Shown: in pieces, positions 1 to 8,142 of the stretch
Layout: each line of letters starts with the position of its first letter
How positions within the stretch are numbered: position 1 is the stretch's first letter
Assembly: GCF_013155545.1 (NCBI RefSeq)
Contig: NZ_JABJVV010000009.1
Coordinates: forward strand, 186,001 to 250,000
Length of the DNA: 64,000 nt
Direction: 5' to 3'
From: Caenimonas soli
GTDB lineage: Bacteria; Pseudomonadota; Gammaproteobacteria; Burkholderiales; Burkholderiaceae_C
Notes under the pieces: generated by a model
What the model was told of the DNA's origin: nothing
The model's database searches: none
The model's input: the letters and a program-made list of their open reading frames with translations, nothing else
Made by a program: the position numbers and the translations under genes

Positions 1-22
1 ACGCAAGTCTCCTTGTGGGTTC

Positions 23-69
23 CCCGGGGTTTGCCGGCCGTAAAGATCAGGTAAACCCCGGGACTTTTC
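23..69. terminator. Long GC-rich hairpin, possible terminator of the gene to the left
   Basis: Bases 23-35 (CCCGGGGTTTGCC) and 50-62 (GGTAAACCCCGGG) form a 13-bp stem with one mismatch and a 14-base loop. The right arm is followed by a short ACTTTTCC tract. It sits 100 bases before ctpA and most simply ends transcription of a gene left of the window. The T-run is short, so a regulatory or repeat-type hairpin is also possible. Confidence 0.45.
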
Positions 70-170
70 CACAAACGTGCGCTGCGGGAGGAACCCTCGC
101 GTAACGGTTGCGTCATATCCTCTTCGCGGGTGTATATTTTCAGCACTGTAGAGGACTGGATTCTTAAGAC

Positions 171-1610
171 ATGAGCCACAAACTCAAAATTGCCGGCTGG
201 ATTTCCGTAGGCGCCTTGGCCGGTGCGCTCACCACGGTGTCGTTGCAGACGGTCGCGCGTGGCTCGCTGGCTCCTTTGCCGCTCGAAGAGCTGCAACAGC
301 TGGCCGCCGTGTTCGGCATGGTCAAGAGCGACTATGTGGAGCCGGTGGACGAGAAAAAGCTCATCACCGATGCCATTTCCGGCATGGTGGCCAGCCTCGA
401 TCCGCACTCGCAGTACTTCGACAAGAAGTCCTTCAAGGAATTCCGTGAAGGCACTTCCGGACGCTTTGTCGGCGTGGGCATCGAAATCTCCCAGGAAGAC
501 GGCCTGGTCAAGGTGGTCTCGCCGATCGAGGGCTCCCCCGCCTTCCGCGCCGGCCTGAAGCCCAACGACCTGATCACCAAGATCGACGACACGGTGGTCA
601 AGGGCCTGACGCTCAACGAGGCCGTCAAGCGCATGCGCGGCGAGCCCAACACCAAGGTCATGCTGACCATCTTCCGCAAGGACGAGAATCGCACCTTCCC
701 CGTGACCATCACGCGCGAGGAAATCCGCACCCAATCGGTGCGCGGCAAGGTGATCGAGCCGGGTTACGGCTGGATCCGCCTCTCCCAATTCCAGGAACGC
801 ACGGTGGACGACTTCGTCAAGAAGGTCGACGAAATCTACAAGGCCGAACCGAACATCAAGGGCCTGGTGCTGGACCTGCGCAATGACCCGGGCGGCCTGC
901 TGGACGCGGCCGTCGCGATTTCCGCCGCCTTCCTGCCCGAGAACGTGACGGTGGTTTCCACCAACGGCCAGCTGGCCGAAAGCAAGTTCGTCTACAAGTC
1001 CGCGCCGGAGTTCTACCAGCGCCGCGCCGGATCCGACCCGCTGCGCCGCCTGCCGGCAGCGCTCAAGACGGTGCCCCTGGTCGTCCTGGTCAACGAAGGC
1101 TCGGCTTCCGCCAGCGAAATCGTCGCCGGCGCGCTGCAGGACCACAAGCGCGCCACCATCCTGGGCAGCCAGACCTTCGGCAAGGGCTCGGTTCAGACGG
1201 TTCGCCCGTTGGGCCCCGACACCGGCTTGAAGCTGACCACGGCCCGCTACTTCACGCCCAGTGGCAAGTCGATCCAGGCCCGGGGCATCGTGCCCGACGT
1301 GATGGTCGACGAGTCCGAGGAAGGCAATGCCTTCTCGGTGCTGCGCACCCGCGAAGCCGACCTCGACAAGCACCTGGGCAGCGGCCAAGGCGCCGAGGTG
1401 AAGGATCCGTCGCGCGAGAAGGCGCGTGAGGAAGCGCGCAAGAAGGCTGAGGAAGAGTCCAAGAAGCCGGTCGCCGACCGCAAGGCGCCCGAATTCGGAA
1501 CCGAGAAAGACTTCCAGCTGGTGCAAGCTCTGAACCAGCTCAAGGGCCGGCCGGTGCTGATCAGCAAGACGCAGGTCATCGAGCGCAAGGACGAGAAGAA
1601 GGAGAACTGA
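171..1610 (+). CDS. ctpA: S41-family carboxy-terminal processing protease
   Basis: Periplasmic serine protease that trims protein C-termini. The 479-residue product starts with a single N-terminal hydrophobic segment (about residues 8-27) acting as signal or anchor. A PDZ domain follows at about 95-170 (RFVGVGIEI, then GLKPNDLITKIDD), then the S41 domain. The catalytic pair is Ser313 (in EGSASASEI) and Lys338 (in TFGKGS), separated by the 25 residues usual for this family. The tail at about 400-450 is highly charged, rich in Lys and Glu, and probably disordered. The ATG at 171 has a weak GAGGACT-type ribosome site about 12 bases upstream. The gene ends at a clear terminator before moeB. Family assignment is secure; the substrate is unknown. 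Confidence 0.93.
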   Translation: MSHKLKIAGWISVGALAGALTTVSLQTVARGSLAPLPLEELQQLAAVFGMVKSDYVEPVDEKKLITDAISGMVASLDPHSQYFDKKSFKEFREGTSGRFVGVGIEISQEDGLVKVVSPIEGSPAFRAGLKPNDLITKIDDTVVKGLTLNEAVKRMRGEPNTKVMLTIFRKDENRTFPVTITREEIRTQSVRGKVIEPGYGWIRLSQFQERTVDDFVKKVDEIYKAEPNIKGLVLDLRNDPGGLLDAAVAISAAFLPENVTVVSTNGQLAESKFVYKSAPEFYQRRAGSDPLRRLPAALKTVPLVVLVNEGSASASEIVAGALQDHKRATILGSQTFGKGSVQTVRPLGPDTGLKLTTARYFTPSGKSIQARGIVPDVMVDESEEGNAFSVLRTREADLDKHLGSGQGAEVKDPSREKAREEARKKAEEESKKPVADRKAPEFGTEKDFQLVQALNQLKGRPVLISKTQVIERKDEKKEN

Positions 1611-1631
1611 CACGCGAGCGCAACGCAGCGT

Positions 1632-1657
1632 GTCACCCCGGCGAAGGCCGGGCTCCA
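1632..1657. repeat. Palindromic intergenic repeat, GAAG-loop variant
   Basis: GTCAC, then the stem CCCGGC/GCCGGG around the loop GAAG, then CTCCA. The flanks resemble the GTCAT...ATCCA flanks of the CTTGA-loop repeats elsewhere in the window, but the loop differs. It lies between the ctpA stop and the ctpA terminator. Confidence 0.55.
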
Positions 1658-1661
1658 GGGA

Positions 1662-1690
1662 AAGCCGGCGATCAGCCGGCTTTTCTTTTT
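1662..1690 (+). terminator. Rho-independent terminator after ctpA
   Basis: A perfect 8-bp stem, AAGCCGGC (1662-1669) with GCCGGCTT (1675-1682), around a GATCA loop. It runs straight into TTCTTTTT. It ends ctpA transcription and lies only 17 bases before the ATG of the next gene, so the moeB-like gene probably depends on read-through or a promoter close by. Confidence 0.85.
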
Positions 1691-1706
1691 GTCCCACAAT
1701 CGCCCC

Positions 1707-2471
1707 ATGACTGACGACCAGCTGCTGCGCTATTCGCGCCATATCCTGCTCGAGGAGATCGGCGTGGAAGGCCAGGAACGCCTCATGGCCGCTCGCGCGC
1801 TGGTGATCGGCGCCGGCGGGCTGGGTTCACCGGTGGCCTTGTACCTGGGCACGGCCGGCGTGGGGCACATCACCCTGGTCGATCACGACACGGTGGACCT
1901 CACCAACTTGCAGCGCCAGATCGCCCACAACATGGCGCGGGTCGGCGAGGCCAAGGCTCTGTCCGCCCAGCAGGCCATCGCGGCTATCAACCCGGAGCCG
2001 AAGGTGCGCGCGGTCACGGCCCGTGCCGATGCGCAGCTGCTGCATGAACTGGTCGCCGATGCCGACGTGGTCATCGACTGCTGCGACAACTTCACTACCC
2101 GGCACGCCGTCAACGCCGCCTGCGTCAAGCATGGCAAGCCGCTGGTGTCGGGCGCGGCGATCCGCTTCGACGGGCAGATCTCCGTATACGACACCCGCGA
2201 CGAAAAGTCCCCCTGCTACGCCTGCGTGTTCCCGCCCTCCCAGGAGCTCGAGGAAACCCGTTGCGCGACGATGGGCGTGTTCGCCCCGCTGGTGGGCATC
2301 ATCGGCGCCATGCAGGCGGCCGAGGCGCTGAAACTACTGAGCGGCGCGGGGCCGTCGCTGGCGGGGCGGCTGCAAATGCTCGATGGGCGGTCGATGGCGT
2401 GGAGCGAGGTGCGGGTGCCGCGCAACCCCGCATGCCCGGTCTGCGCCGAGCGGCCGTCATCCCGGACTTGA
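1707..2471 (+). CDS. moeB: HesA/MoeB/ThiF-family E1-like adenylyltransferase
   Basis: Adenylates the C-terminal glycine of a small ubiquitin-like sulfur carrier (MoaD or ThiS) for molybdopterin or thiamine synthesis. The 254-residue product has the nucleotide-binding GAGGLGSP motif near residue 35, then DHDTVDLTNLQRQ. The likely catalytic Cys is in ETRCATMG. Two CxxC pairs (CYAC near 172, CPVC near the end) would bind the structural zinc. I chose ATG 1707; an in-frame TTG 18 bases upstream falls in the ctpA terminator T-run. The last residues, SSRT, and the TGA stop are encoded inside a palindromic repeat, so the tail is not ancestral. MoeB and a ThiF-like role cannot be told apart here. Confidence 0.85.
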   Translation: MTDDQLLRYSRHILLEEIGVEGQERLMAARALVIGAGGLGSPVALYLGTAGVGHITLVDHDTVDLTNLQRQIAHNMARVGEAKALSAQQAIAAINPEPKVRAVTARADAQLLHELVADADVVIDCCDNFTTRHAVNAACVKHGKPLVSGAAIRFDGQISVYDTRDEKSPCYACVFPPSQELEETRCATMGVFAPLVGIIGAMQAAEALKLLSGAGPSLAGRLQMLDGRSMAWSEVRVPRNPACPVCAERPSSRT

Positions 2472-2572
2472 TCCGGGATCCACCTGTTGCGCGCCAACCA
2501 AGTCCGAGCGAAGCCGCGTACAAGCAGGCCATGCAACAAACAGCATGGATCCCGGATCAAGTCCGGGATGAC
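2456..2572. repeat. Facing pair of CTTGA-loop palindromic repeats between convergent genes
   Basis: The left unit is GTCAT (2456), stem CCCGGA, loop CTTGA (2467-2471), stem TCCGGG, ATCCA. The right unit is its mirror: TGGAT (2546), CCCGGA, TCAAG (2557-2561), TCCGGG, ATGAC (to 2572). A 63-base spacer separates them. The TGA stop of the moeB-like gene is in the left loop. The TGA stop of the Ldh-family gene is in the right loop on the other strand. The pair probably also acts as a bidirectional terminator. Confidence 0.8.
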
Positions 2573-3573
2573 AGGTCCTGCAGTTGGGCCATCAGCGCGT
2601 CGGACAATTCCAATCCTTCGGCGCGCGCCTTGCGTTCCAGCACCAGCCGCCGTTCACCGGCGAGCCGCACGCCGTCATCGACCAGCATCTCGCCGATGAT
2701 GCTTTCCATCCGCTCGAAATAGACATCGCTTCCGGCCAATGCCGCCGGATCGATGACGATGAACGCCTGCCCGATGCGCGGCTCATTGCCTTCATCGATG
2801 AAGAACGACGAAGCTTCGAATCCGAAGGCGGCCCCGGTCAACGCCGTGACCAGTAGTTCGACGACCAGCGCCAGCATCGCACCCTTGGGGCTGCTCGCCG
2901 CGCCGATGGGCAGCATGGAGCCTTCCAGCGCGGCCTTGGGGTCAGTGGTGGGCAGGCCGTTCTTGTCCAGCGCCCAGCCTGCGGGAATCGGCCGCCCTTC
3001 GCGGGCCGCGACCATGAGCTTGCCGCGCGCGACTTCCGACAGCGACAGGTCGATCGTGAGCGCATCGGCATCGCGCCGCGGGAACACCGCTGCCACCGGG
3101 TTGGTGCCGAACACCGGATGCCGGCCACCGGCGGCGGGCATGGCGGCGGGCGAATTGGCAAAGCCCAGGCCGACCAGGGACGCAGCGGCCGCCGGGCGCA
3201 AGTGATCCACGAGCACGCCTGCGTGATGGCTGTTGGTGACTCCGGCGAAGCACACTCCCAGCTCGCGAGCGATTCCAATGGCTTCGCGCACTGCCAGCTC
3301 GCACGCCGGAAAGGCCAGGCCCTGCCTGGCGTCGACCAACAAGGCAGCGCCCTTGCGCCGCAAGATCGCCGGCATCGCGTTGCCGTCCGCCCGGCCGTTC
3401 TGCAGGTGCGTGGCGTACTGGGCCACGCGGGCCAGGCCGTGCGAAGCGATGCCCTGGGCTTCGGCCAGCACCAGCGCCCGGGCCGTGCTGTCGGCCATGG
3501 CCTGGTTCGCACCCGCGCGGCGCAGCGCGCGCGCCGCCAGCGCGATCGCGGCGTCGAAGGCCAGCCGCTCCAT
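2557..3573 (-). CDS. Ldh-family (malate/L-lactate/sulfolactate) NAD(P)-dependent oxidoreductase
   Basis: A member of the Ldh_2 family, which includes malate, ureidoglycolate and (R)-sulfolactate (ComC) dehydrogenases. The 338-residue product shows the family signatures GIASHGLARV near residue 43, the catalytic-region GVTNSHHAGV near 117, and GTNPVAAVFP. The ATG at 3573 overlaps the stop of the upstream lyase gene by one base (TGATG), so the two are translationally coupled. Next to a SuyAB-like lyase, a sulfolactate dehydrogenase role is the most economical reading, but the family is broad. The C-terminal SSRT and the stop come from a palindromic repeat. Family 0.9; substrate about 0.5. Confidence 0.87.
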   Translation of the reverse strand: MERLAFDAAIALAARALRRAGANQAMADSTARALVLAEAQGIASHGLARVAQYATHLQNGRADGNAMPAILRRKGAALLVDARQGLAFPACELAVREAIGIARELGVCFAGVTNSHHAGVLVDHLRPAAAASLVGLGFANSPAAMPAAGGRHPVFGTNPVAAVFPRRDADALTIDLSLSEVARGKLMVAAREGRPIPAGWALDKNGLPTTDPKAALEGSMLPIGAASSPKGAMLALVVELLVTALTGAAFGFEASSFFIDEGNEPRIGQAFIVIDPAALAGSDVYFERMESIIGEMLVDDGVRLAGERRLVLERKARAEGLELSDALMAQLQDLSSRT

Positions 3574-4748
3574 CAGGCCGATTCGTAGAGCCGGGTCAGC
3601 ACGAATTCGCGGTGGCCCAGTGCCTCGGCCGCGGTGAGCCGGCCGTTGGCGGTGCGCAGCATGGATTCGAGCAGCCGGTCGCCGGCCTGGTCGAGGGTGA
3701 TCTCGCGCTGCAACAACCCTGAGGTGTCGACGTCGATGTGCTCGCTCATCAGCCGCACAGTGCGCGGGTTGGCGCAAATCTTGATGACCGGCAGTATCGG
3801 GTTGCCGATCACGTTGCCCTGCCCTGTCGGGAAGAAATGCACTGCATAGCCCGAGGCCGCGCACAGCGTCACCATCTCGGCGGCCGCGCTGGACGAATCC
3901 ATGAACCACAGGCCCGGATGCGTCGGGGTCTCGGCCTTGTCGATGACGCCGTCCACCGTGCACTTGCGGCCGATCTTCTGGATGTTGCCCAGTGCCTTCT
4001 CCTCGATGGTGGTCAGGCCGCCGGCAATGTTGCCCTTGGTCGGCTGCGAGTCGGACAGGTCGCTGGTCTTGTGGCGGTTGATCACTTCCTGGTAGCGGTT
4101 GAACATGAACATGAACTTCTCGCGCACGGCGTCGTTGGCGCAGCGCTGCGCCACGATGTGCTCACCGCCCGTCAGCTCGGTCGTCTCGCCGAAGCACAGG
4201 TAACTGCCCAGCGGGTGCAGCTTGTCGAAGGCGTTGCCGACGGTCGGGTTGGCGCCGCAGCCCGAAGTCGTATCGGACTCACCGCACTTGGTCGAGATCC
4301 ACAGCTCGGCGATGCCGCAGCGCTCGCGCTGTTTTTCGCTGGCCCACTGCACATACTCGCGCGCAGCCTTGCTGGCCCGCATGATGGTGTCGTGGTCGCC
4401 GTGGCCTTCGATGCCGAAGCCGCAGACGGGCTTGCCGGTGGCGGCGATGCCGTCCACCACCTTCTTGGTCCAGCCATCTTCGATGCCGATCACCACCACG
4501 GCGGCGACGTTGGGGTTGCAGCCGGTGCCGATCAGCGTGCGAAAGTGCAGGTCCAGGTCGGCGCCGAACTGCAAGCGGCCGTAGGGGTGCGGGATCGCCA
4601 TCGCGCCCTTGATGTTGTGGGCCACGGCCTCGGCCGCCGCGTTGGACAGGTCGTCCAGCGGCAGGATGATGACGTGGTTGCGCACGCCCACGCGGCCGTT
4701 CTCGCGGCGGAAGCCCAGGAAGGTGGTTTCGCTGTTGATGATGGACAT
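3573..4748 (-). CDS. UxaA-family lyase large subunit, probably (R)-sulfolactate sulfo-lyase beta (SuyB-like)
   Basis: Product of 391 residues matching the C-terminal two-thirds of altronate/galactarate dehydratases. The N-terminal SAF domain is a separate gene just upstream. Motifs include [12 protein letters not shown] near residue 18, [14 protein letters not shown] near 75 and [12 protein letters not shown] near 152, with conserved cysteines. In this superfamily a split small-plus-large arrangement is typical of sulfolactate sulfo-lyase SuyAB, which cleaves (R)-3-sulfolactate to pyruvate and sulfite. The coupled Ldh-family dehydrogenase fits that pathway. A sugar-acid dehydratase is the main alternative. 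It lies 5 bases after the small-subunit gene. No sulfite exporter or sulfite dehydrogenase is visible nearby. Confidence 0.8.
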   Translation of the reverse strand: MSIINSETTFLGFRRENGRVGVRNHVIILPLDDLSNAAAEAVAHNIKGAMAIPHPYGRLQFGADLDLHFRTLIGTGCNPNVAAVVVIGIEDGWTKKVVDGIAATGKPVCGFGIEGHGDHDTIMRASKAAREYVQWASEKQRERCGIAELWISTKCGESDTTSGCGANPTVGNAFDKLHPLGSYLCFGETTELTGGEHIVAQRCANDAVREKFMFMFNRYQEVINRHKTSDLSDSQPTKGNIAGGLTTIEEKALGNIQKIGRKCTVDGVIDKAETPTHPGLWFMDSSSAAAEMVTLCAASGYAVHFFPTGQGNVIGNPILPVIKICANPRTVRLMSEHIDVDTSGLLQREITLDQAGDRLLESMLRTANGRLTAAEALGHREFVLTRLYESA

Positions 4749-4753
4749 GGTGC

Positions 4754-5035
4754 TTACCAGCGTTTGGTTTTGATGTTGTGGACATGGGCGTGCTGGCCGG
4801 CCTGTATCGGCGCGACCACCTTGCCCATGTCGATGCCGTACTTCATGACCGTGTCGCCCGCGGCCATGTCCTTCAGCGCGATCTTGTGGCCGATCGGGAT
4901 GTCCTGCCGCGCCACCAATTTGATGGTGCGGTCGTCGTCCATGATCCAGCCGGTGAGTTCGGCGCCGGCCTTGACGCCCTCGACCACGACGACAGCAACC
5001 GTGTCGCGGGGGTCATGCAATACGAAGTGAATCAT
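4754..5035 (-). CDS. SAF-domain small subunit of the UxaA-family lyase (SuyA-like)
   Basis: A 93-residue protein that is a stand-alone SAF domain, equivalent to the N-terminus of altronate dehydratase. It contains [26 protein letters not shown], characteristic of these domains, and [11 protein letters not shown], and ends in a His-rich AHVHNIK segment. The start is ATG 5035, preceded by GGAG with a 5-base spacer. The longer open frame upstream runs through the promoter and is not coding. It is the first gene of a three-gene operon (small subunit, large subunit, dehydrogenase) driven from the palindrome-rich region at 5061-5112. Confidence 0.8.
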   Translation of the reverse strand: MIHFVLHDPRDTVAVVVVEGVKAGAELTGWIMDDDRTIKLVARQDIPIGHKIALKDMAAGDTVMKYGIDMGKVVAPIQAGQHAHVHNIKTKRW

Positions 5036-5060
5036 AGTGTCTCCACGGTGTCGAGCGGGC

Positions 5061-5089
5061 AGTTTTGGGCAGGCGCGCCTGCCTGTCAA
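5061..5089 (-). promoter_or_regulatory. Promoter of the lyase operon with a palindromic spacer
   Basis: Read on the minus strand, a perfect -35 TTGACA (plus-strand 5084-5089) is followed by a 17-base spacer and a weak -10 AAAACT (5061-5066). The spacer contains a perfect 16-bp palindrome, GGCAGGCGCGCCTGCC, at 5068-5083. A protein bound there would sit between the two promoter elements. A strong -35 with a poor -10 suits an activated or tightly controlled promoter. Confidence 0.65.
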
Positions 5090-5112
5090 CCAACTCATAT
5101 AGATGACATGGT
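5089..5112. promoter_or_regulatory. Probable operator of the divergent GntR regulator
   Basis: A 24-bp interrupted palindrome: ACCA, two bases, TCAT, four bases, ATGA, two bases, TGGT, centred at 5100/5101. It abuts the -35 of the lyase operon and covers the upstream edge of the regulator gene. GntR/HutC-type regulators bind sites of this size and usually regulate the adjacent divergent genes. Assignment to this regulator is inference. Confidence 0.6.
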
Positions 5113-5134
5113 TTGGCTGGACTACACTGCCGGC

Positions 5135-5923
5135 GTGGCACCCCGCACTTCTTCTCACGGCCTGCAGCAACTGGCCCCCAGCGCCTCGGGCCCGCTGTTC
5201 CGGCAAGCCAAGCGCGAGTTGCAGCGCGTCGTCGAGAGCGGGCGGTACGGCCCGGGTGAAACGCTGCCCAGCGAAACCGTGATCGCAACCGCCCTGGGCG
5301 TGAGCATCGGCACGCTGCGCAAGGCGGTGGACGAGCTGGTGCATGAGCATGTGCTGGTGCGAAGACAGGGCAAGGGCACTTTCGTTGCCCTGCACAACGA
5401 CGCCCGGTTCCTGTTCCAGTTCTTTCATGTCGAGCCGCGCGATGAATTTCCGGTGGCCGACGATCTGCGCGAGCGCGAGTACCCGCAGGTGGAGTGTGTA
5501 GGCTTCGCCCGCGGCAGGGCCGACGAGGCCGAGGCGGCCGCCCTGCGCATCAGGCCCGGGGACCCGGTGGTGCGCATCGCCAACCGCCTGTCGCTGGCTG
5601 GCCGGCCGGTCGTGCACGACCGGCTGGTCGTAGCCGCCCAGACATTCAGAGGCCTGAGCGAGAAACGCTTCCGTGAGCGGCCCAGCACCATCTACAACCT
5701 CTACCAGACCGACCACGGGATCACGGTGCTGCGGGCCAGGGAGCGGGCGCGCGCGCGGTCCGCCGATCGAGAGACCGCGCGCATCCTGGGAGTGGCCGTG
5801 GGGCTGCCGGTGCTGGAGGTGCATCGGGTCGCGCTGACCTTCGGCGACAAGCCCGTGGAATACCGCATTTCCACCATCAACACCGCCAGCCACGACTACG
5901 TCAGCCTGTTGGCCAAGGGGTAG
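5135..5923 (+). CDS. GntR-family (HutC/UTRA subfamily) transcriptional regulator
   Basis: N-terminal winged helix-turn-helix (GRYGPGETLPSET, then GVSIGTLRKAVDEL and RRQGKGTFV), followed by a UTRA effector-binding domain (DDLREREY to the end, with VHDRLVVAAQTFRGL and VEYRISTINT). Divergent from the lyase operon and probably its effector-controlled repressor. The start is uncertain. ATG 5108 lies inside the palindromic operator; GTG 5135 is in frame, gives 262 residues and leaves the operator free, so I prefer it. Neither has a strong ribosome site. The effector is presumably the substrate or an intermediate of the operon. Confidence 0.85.
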   Translation: MAPRTSSHGLQQLAPSASGPLFRQAKRELQRVVESGRYGPGETLPSETVIATALGVSIGTLRKAVDELVHEHVLVRRQGKGTFVALHNDARFLFQFFHVEPRDEFPVADDLREREYPQVECVGFARGRADEAEAAALRIRPGDPVVRIANRLSLAGRPVVHDRLVVAAQTFRGLSEKRFRERPSTIYNLYQTDHGITVLRARERARARSADRETARILGVAVGLPVLEVHRVALTFGDKPVEYRISTINTASHDYVSLLAKG

Positions 5924-5946
5924 CCGGCAATCCCGTGCAGCGGGCC

Positions 5947-8142
5947 TTATTGGCCGTAGGCCTTGTCGGCCGCGCCCGGCGCATGCGGCTGGCCGCTGCC
6001 GACGGTGGCGGCAGGCGCCTTCTCCTCCGGCGTGCGCCGGCCGAACAGCGACCTCGAACCGTTCGACGGGCCACCCAGCGCTGCGCCTTGCTGTTGTGCG
6101 CGTGACAGCACCTCGGCACGGGCGGCTGCGTCCGGCGACGCCGCGGCGCGCAGGATGGCGCCGCAGTCGGCGTCCGCGCCCGGCCCGGTCTCCACGGTCG
6201 CGGCCAGGGCCAGCAACGGATTGATTGCGCCCAGGGCCAGCGCCGCGACCGCGCGGCCTGCCAGCGCAGCCTTGTCGGGGCCGGTCTGCGGCGCGCCAAG
6301 GGTGCCGGCGATCTTGAGCGGCGAGCGCAGGCTGAGGATGCTCATGTCCTTCGGGTACGGCCTGAAATACAGGTCCATTCCCTCGGTGGCGAGGTTGACC
6401 GTGCCATCGCCGTACACCACCGTGTCGTCGGTATCCAGCACGAGCGCGCGGCTGGTCATGAGCCCATTCTTGACGTCGAATGCGGTCGCCGCGCAGCGCA
6501 GTCTCACGTTCTGATCGCCCCGGAACAGGAACTTGATGATTTCGGCGCCGTCGAGGCCCGCGATCTCGAGCAGCAGGTTGCTGATCTGTCCTTGTCCCAT
6601 CAACAACGCGACGTTGCCCGAGGCAGTGCCGAGCATCTGCGCGGCCGAATTGCCGCGCCCCTTCAGGTCGAAGTCGCCGTGGATCTTGCCGAAGCTGGAC
6701 TTGGTCAGCTGCACGTCGCGGAACATCTTGCTCAGTTCCAGCGACTTCGCGTTCAGGTGGACCTCCACTGCGGCTGGATTGGTGTGGCTGTCGATATTCA
6801 ATCGCCCGGCCACCGTGCCGCCTGCGATGCCGAGGTTGAGCGGATCGAGGTTCAGCACGCCGTTCCTCAGGTTCACGCCTGCGGAAATGCGGTCCAGCGG
6901 AAAGTGCTTCGCGTTGGTGACCTTGGCCGCGGTGTACATCACCTCGGAGTTCATTGCCTTCAACCGCGCGAGATCCAGCGGCGCGATCGGCAAGACCTTG
7001 CGCGTGGGGTCTTTGGGCTTTTTGGCCTTGCGCTGCCCGGGCTGCGCCTCAGCTACCGCAACCGGCGCCGGCCGCGCGGTCGCTGCGCTGCCGGGTTGTT
7101 CGGGCAGGCCCACCAAAGGCGCCAGGTCCTCGAAGTCCAGCACGTTCGACTTGAGCTTTCCGGCCAGGTGCGGCACCTTCTGCGCCCGGTCGAAAGCCAG
7201 TTCCCCGCTCAAGTCGGAGTTGCCCAGCTTCCCCTTGATGTCGCGCACCTTCCAGACCTCGCCCTTTTTGGAAACCTGGCCATGCAGCGCGTAGCGCGGT
7301 GTCGAAGGCAGCACCACGCCCACCAGCTTGTAGAGATCCGCCAGGTTCTTGCCCTGCAGATCGAACACGGCGTCCGCGCCGTCGAGCGTGGAAAGGCTGG
7401 CGATCGAGCCGCGCGCGCGCAGGGTGGTGGCCCCGGCAGTCGCGTCGATCTGCATGGGGAAAGGATTCTGCAATGGCGCGCTCAGATAGAGCACATTGCC
7501 CGTGCGCCCCTTGGCGGTGAACGACTCCTTCTCCCAGGTGCCCTTGGCGCTGAAGCTCAGGGGCATGCCGGCATCCGCCGTGGCTTTGGAAGGCAGCGTC
7601 AGCGGCCCGTCGATGGCAAAGTCGGTGTGGATGTCGGCGCCGTGCTCGCTCGCGATGAAATGCGCGCTGCCCTTGTCGACGACGAATGCGCCAATGTCCG
7701 GAACGTTCTTGGGATCCGACGAATCGCGGCCCAGCGCCCAGCTGCGGCGGCCATCCGGCTCGACCTGCAGGCCCAGTTGCGGCTCACGCAGCTCGATCCG
7801 CGGCAGCACGATGTGGCGCTTGAAGAGCGGCAGGAGCTCGACGTGAATCTCGGCGCCCTCGGCCTTGACCAGGTGCGGATCCTTCGCCCAGTCGGGGTTG
7901 GCGAATTCGATTCCGTCGGCCAGGATGCGCGTGGTGCGTCCCAGCTTCACGTCCAGGCGCCGGGTGATCTCGAAATGCCGTCCGGTCTTCTCGCTGACGT
8001 AACGATTCAGCGGTCCGCGCAGCACGTCCCAGGGGAAGAACGCGACGAGCAGCGCCAGGAGCGCTGCGAGCACGGCCAGCCCCGCCAGCACCTTGAGCCA
8101 TAGCGGCCTGCGGGGGTGCGCGGCGGCGGATGCTTCATTCAT
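5947..8142 (-). CDS. AsmA-family inner-membrane/periplasmic protein
   Basis: A 731-residue protein with one N-terminal membrane segment (about residues 13-33, KVLAGLAVLAALLALLVAFF), followed by the AsmA N-terminal signature (LNRYVSEKTGRHFEI) and a long periplasmic region. The AsmA-like C-terminal domain includes NVALLMGQGQISNLLLEIAG and the GTVNLATEGMDLYFRPYPKD region near residue 590. AsmA-like proteins are implicated in lipid transport between membranes and in outer-membrane assembly. The tail after about residue 670 is low-complexity, rich in Ala, Gly and Pro. Its start overlaps the end of a small upstream gene by 8 bases. Confidence 0.87.
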   Translation of the reverse strand: MNEASAAAHPRRPLWLKVLAGLAVLAALLALLVAFFPWDVLRGPLNRYVSEKTGRHFEITRRLDVKLGRTTRILADGIEFANPDWAKDPHLVKAEGAEIHVELLPLFKRHIVLPRIELREPQLGLQVEPDGRRSWALGRDSSDPKNVPDIGAFVVDKGSAHFIASEHGADIHTDFAIDGPLTLPSKATADAGMPLSFSAKGTWEKESFTAKGRTGNVLYLSAPLQNPFPMQIDATAGATTLRARGSIASLSTLDGADAVFDLQGKNLADLYKLVGVVLPSTPRYALHGQVSKKGEVWKVRDIKGKLGNSDLSGELAFDRAQKVPHLAGKLKSNVLDFEDLAPLVGLPEQPGSAATARPAPVAVAEAQPGQRKAKKPKDPTRKVLPIAPLDLARLKAMNSEVMYTAAKVTNAKHFPLDRISAGVNLRNGVLNLDPLNLGIAGGTVAGRLNIDSHTNPAAVEVHLNAKSLELSKMFRDVQLTKSSFGKIHGDFDLKGRGNSAAQMLGTASGNVALLMGQGQISNLLLEIAGLDGAEIIKFLFRGDQNVRLRCAATAFDVKNGLMTSRALVLDTDDTVVYGDGTVNLATEGMDLYFRPYPKDMSILSLRSPLKIAGTLGAPQTGPDKAALAGRAVAALALGAINPLLALAATVETGPGADADCGAILRAAASPDAAARAEVLSRAQQQGAALGGPSNGSRSLFGRRTPEEKAPAATVGSGQPHAPGAADKAYGQ

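Noticed and set aside
108..138. Promoter for ctpA (TTGCGT ... TATATT)
   Set aside because: The spacer would be 19 bases, or the -10 poor at 17 bases. Too weak to list as a feature.
5108..5134. ATG 5108 as start of the GntR regulator
   Set aside because: It lies within the palindromic operator and has no ribosome site; GTG 5135 is in frame and leaves the operator free. The choice remains open but GTG is preferred.
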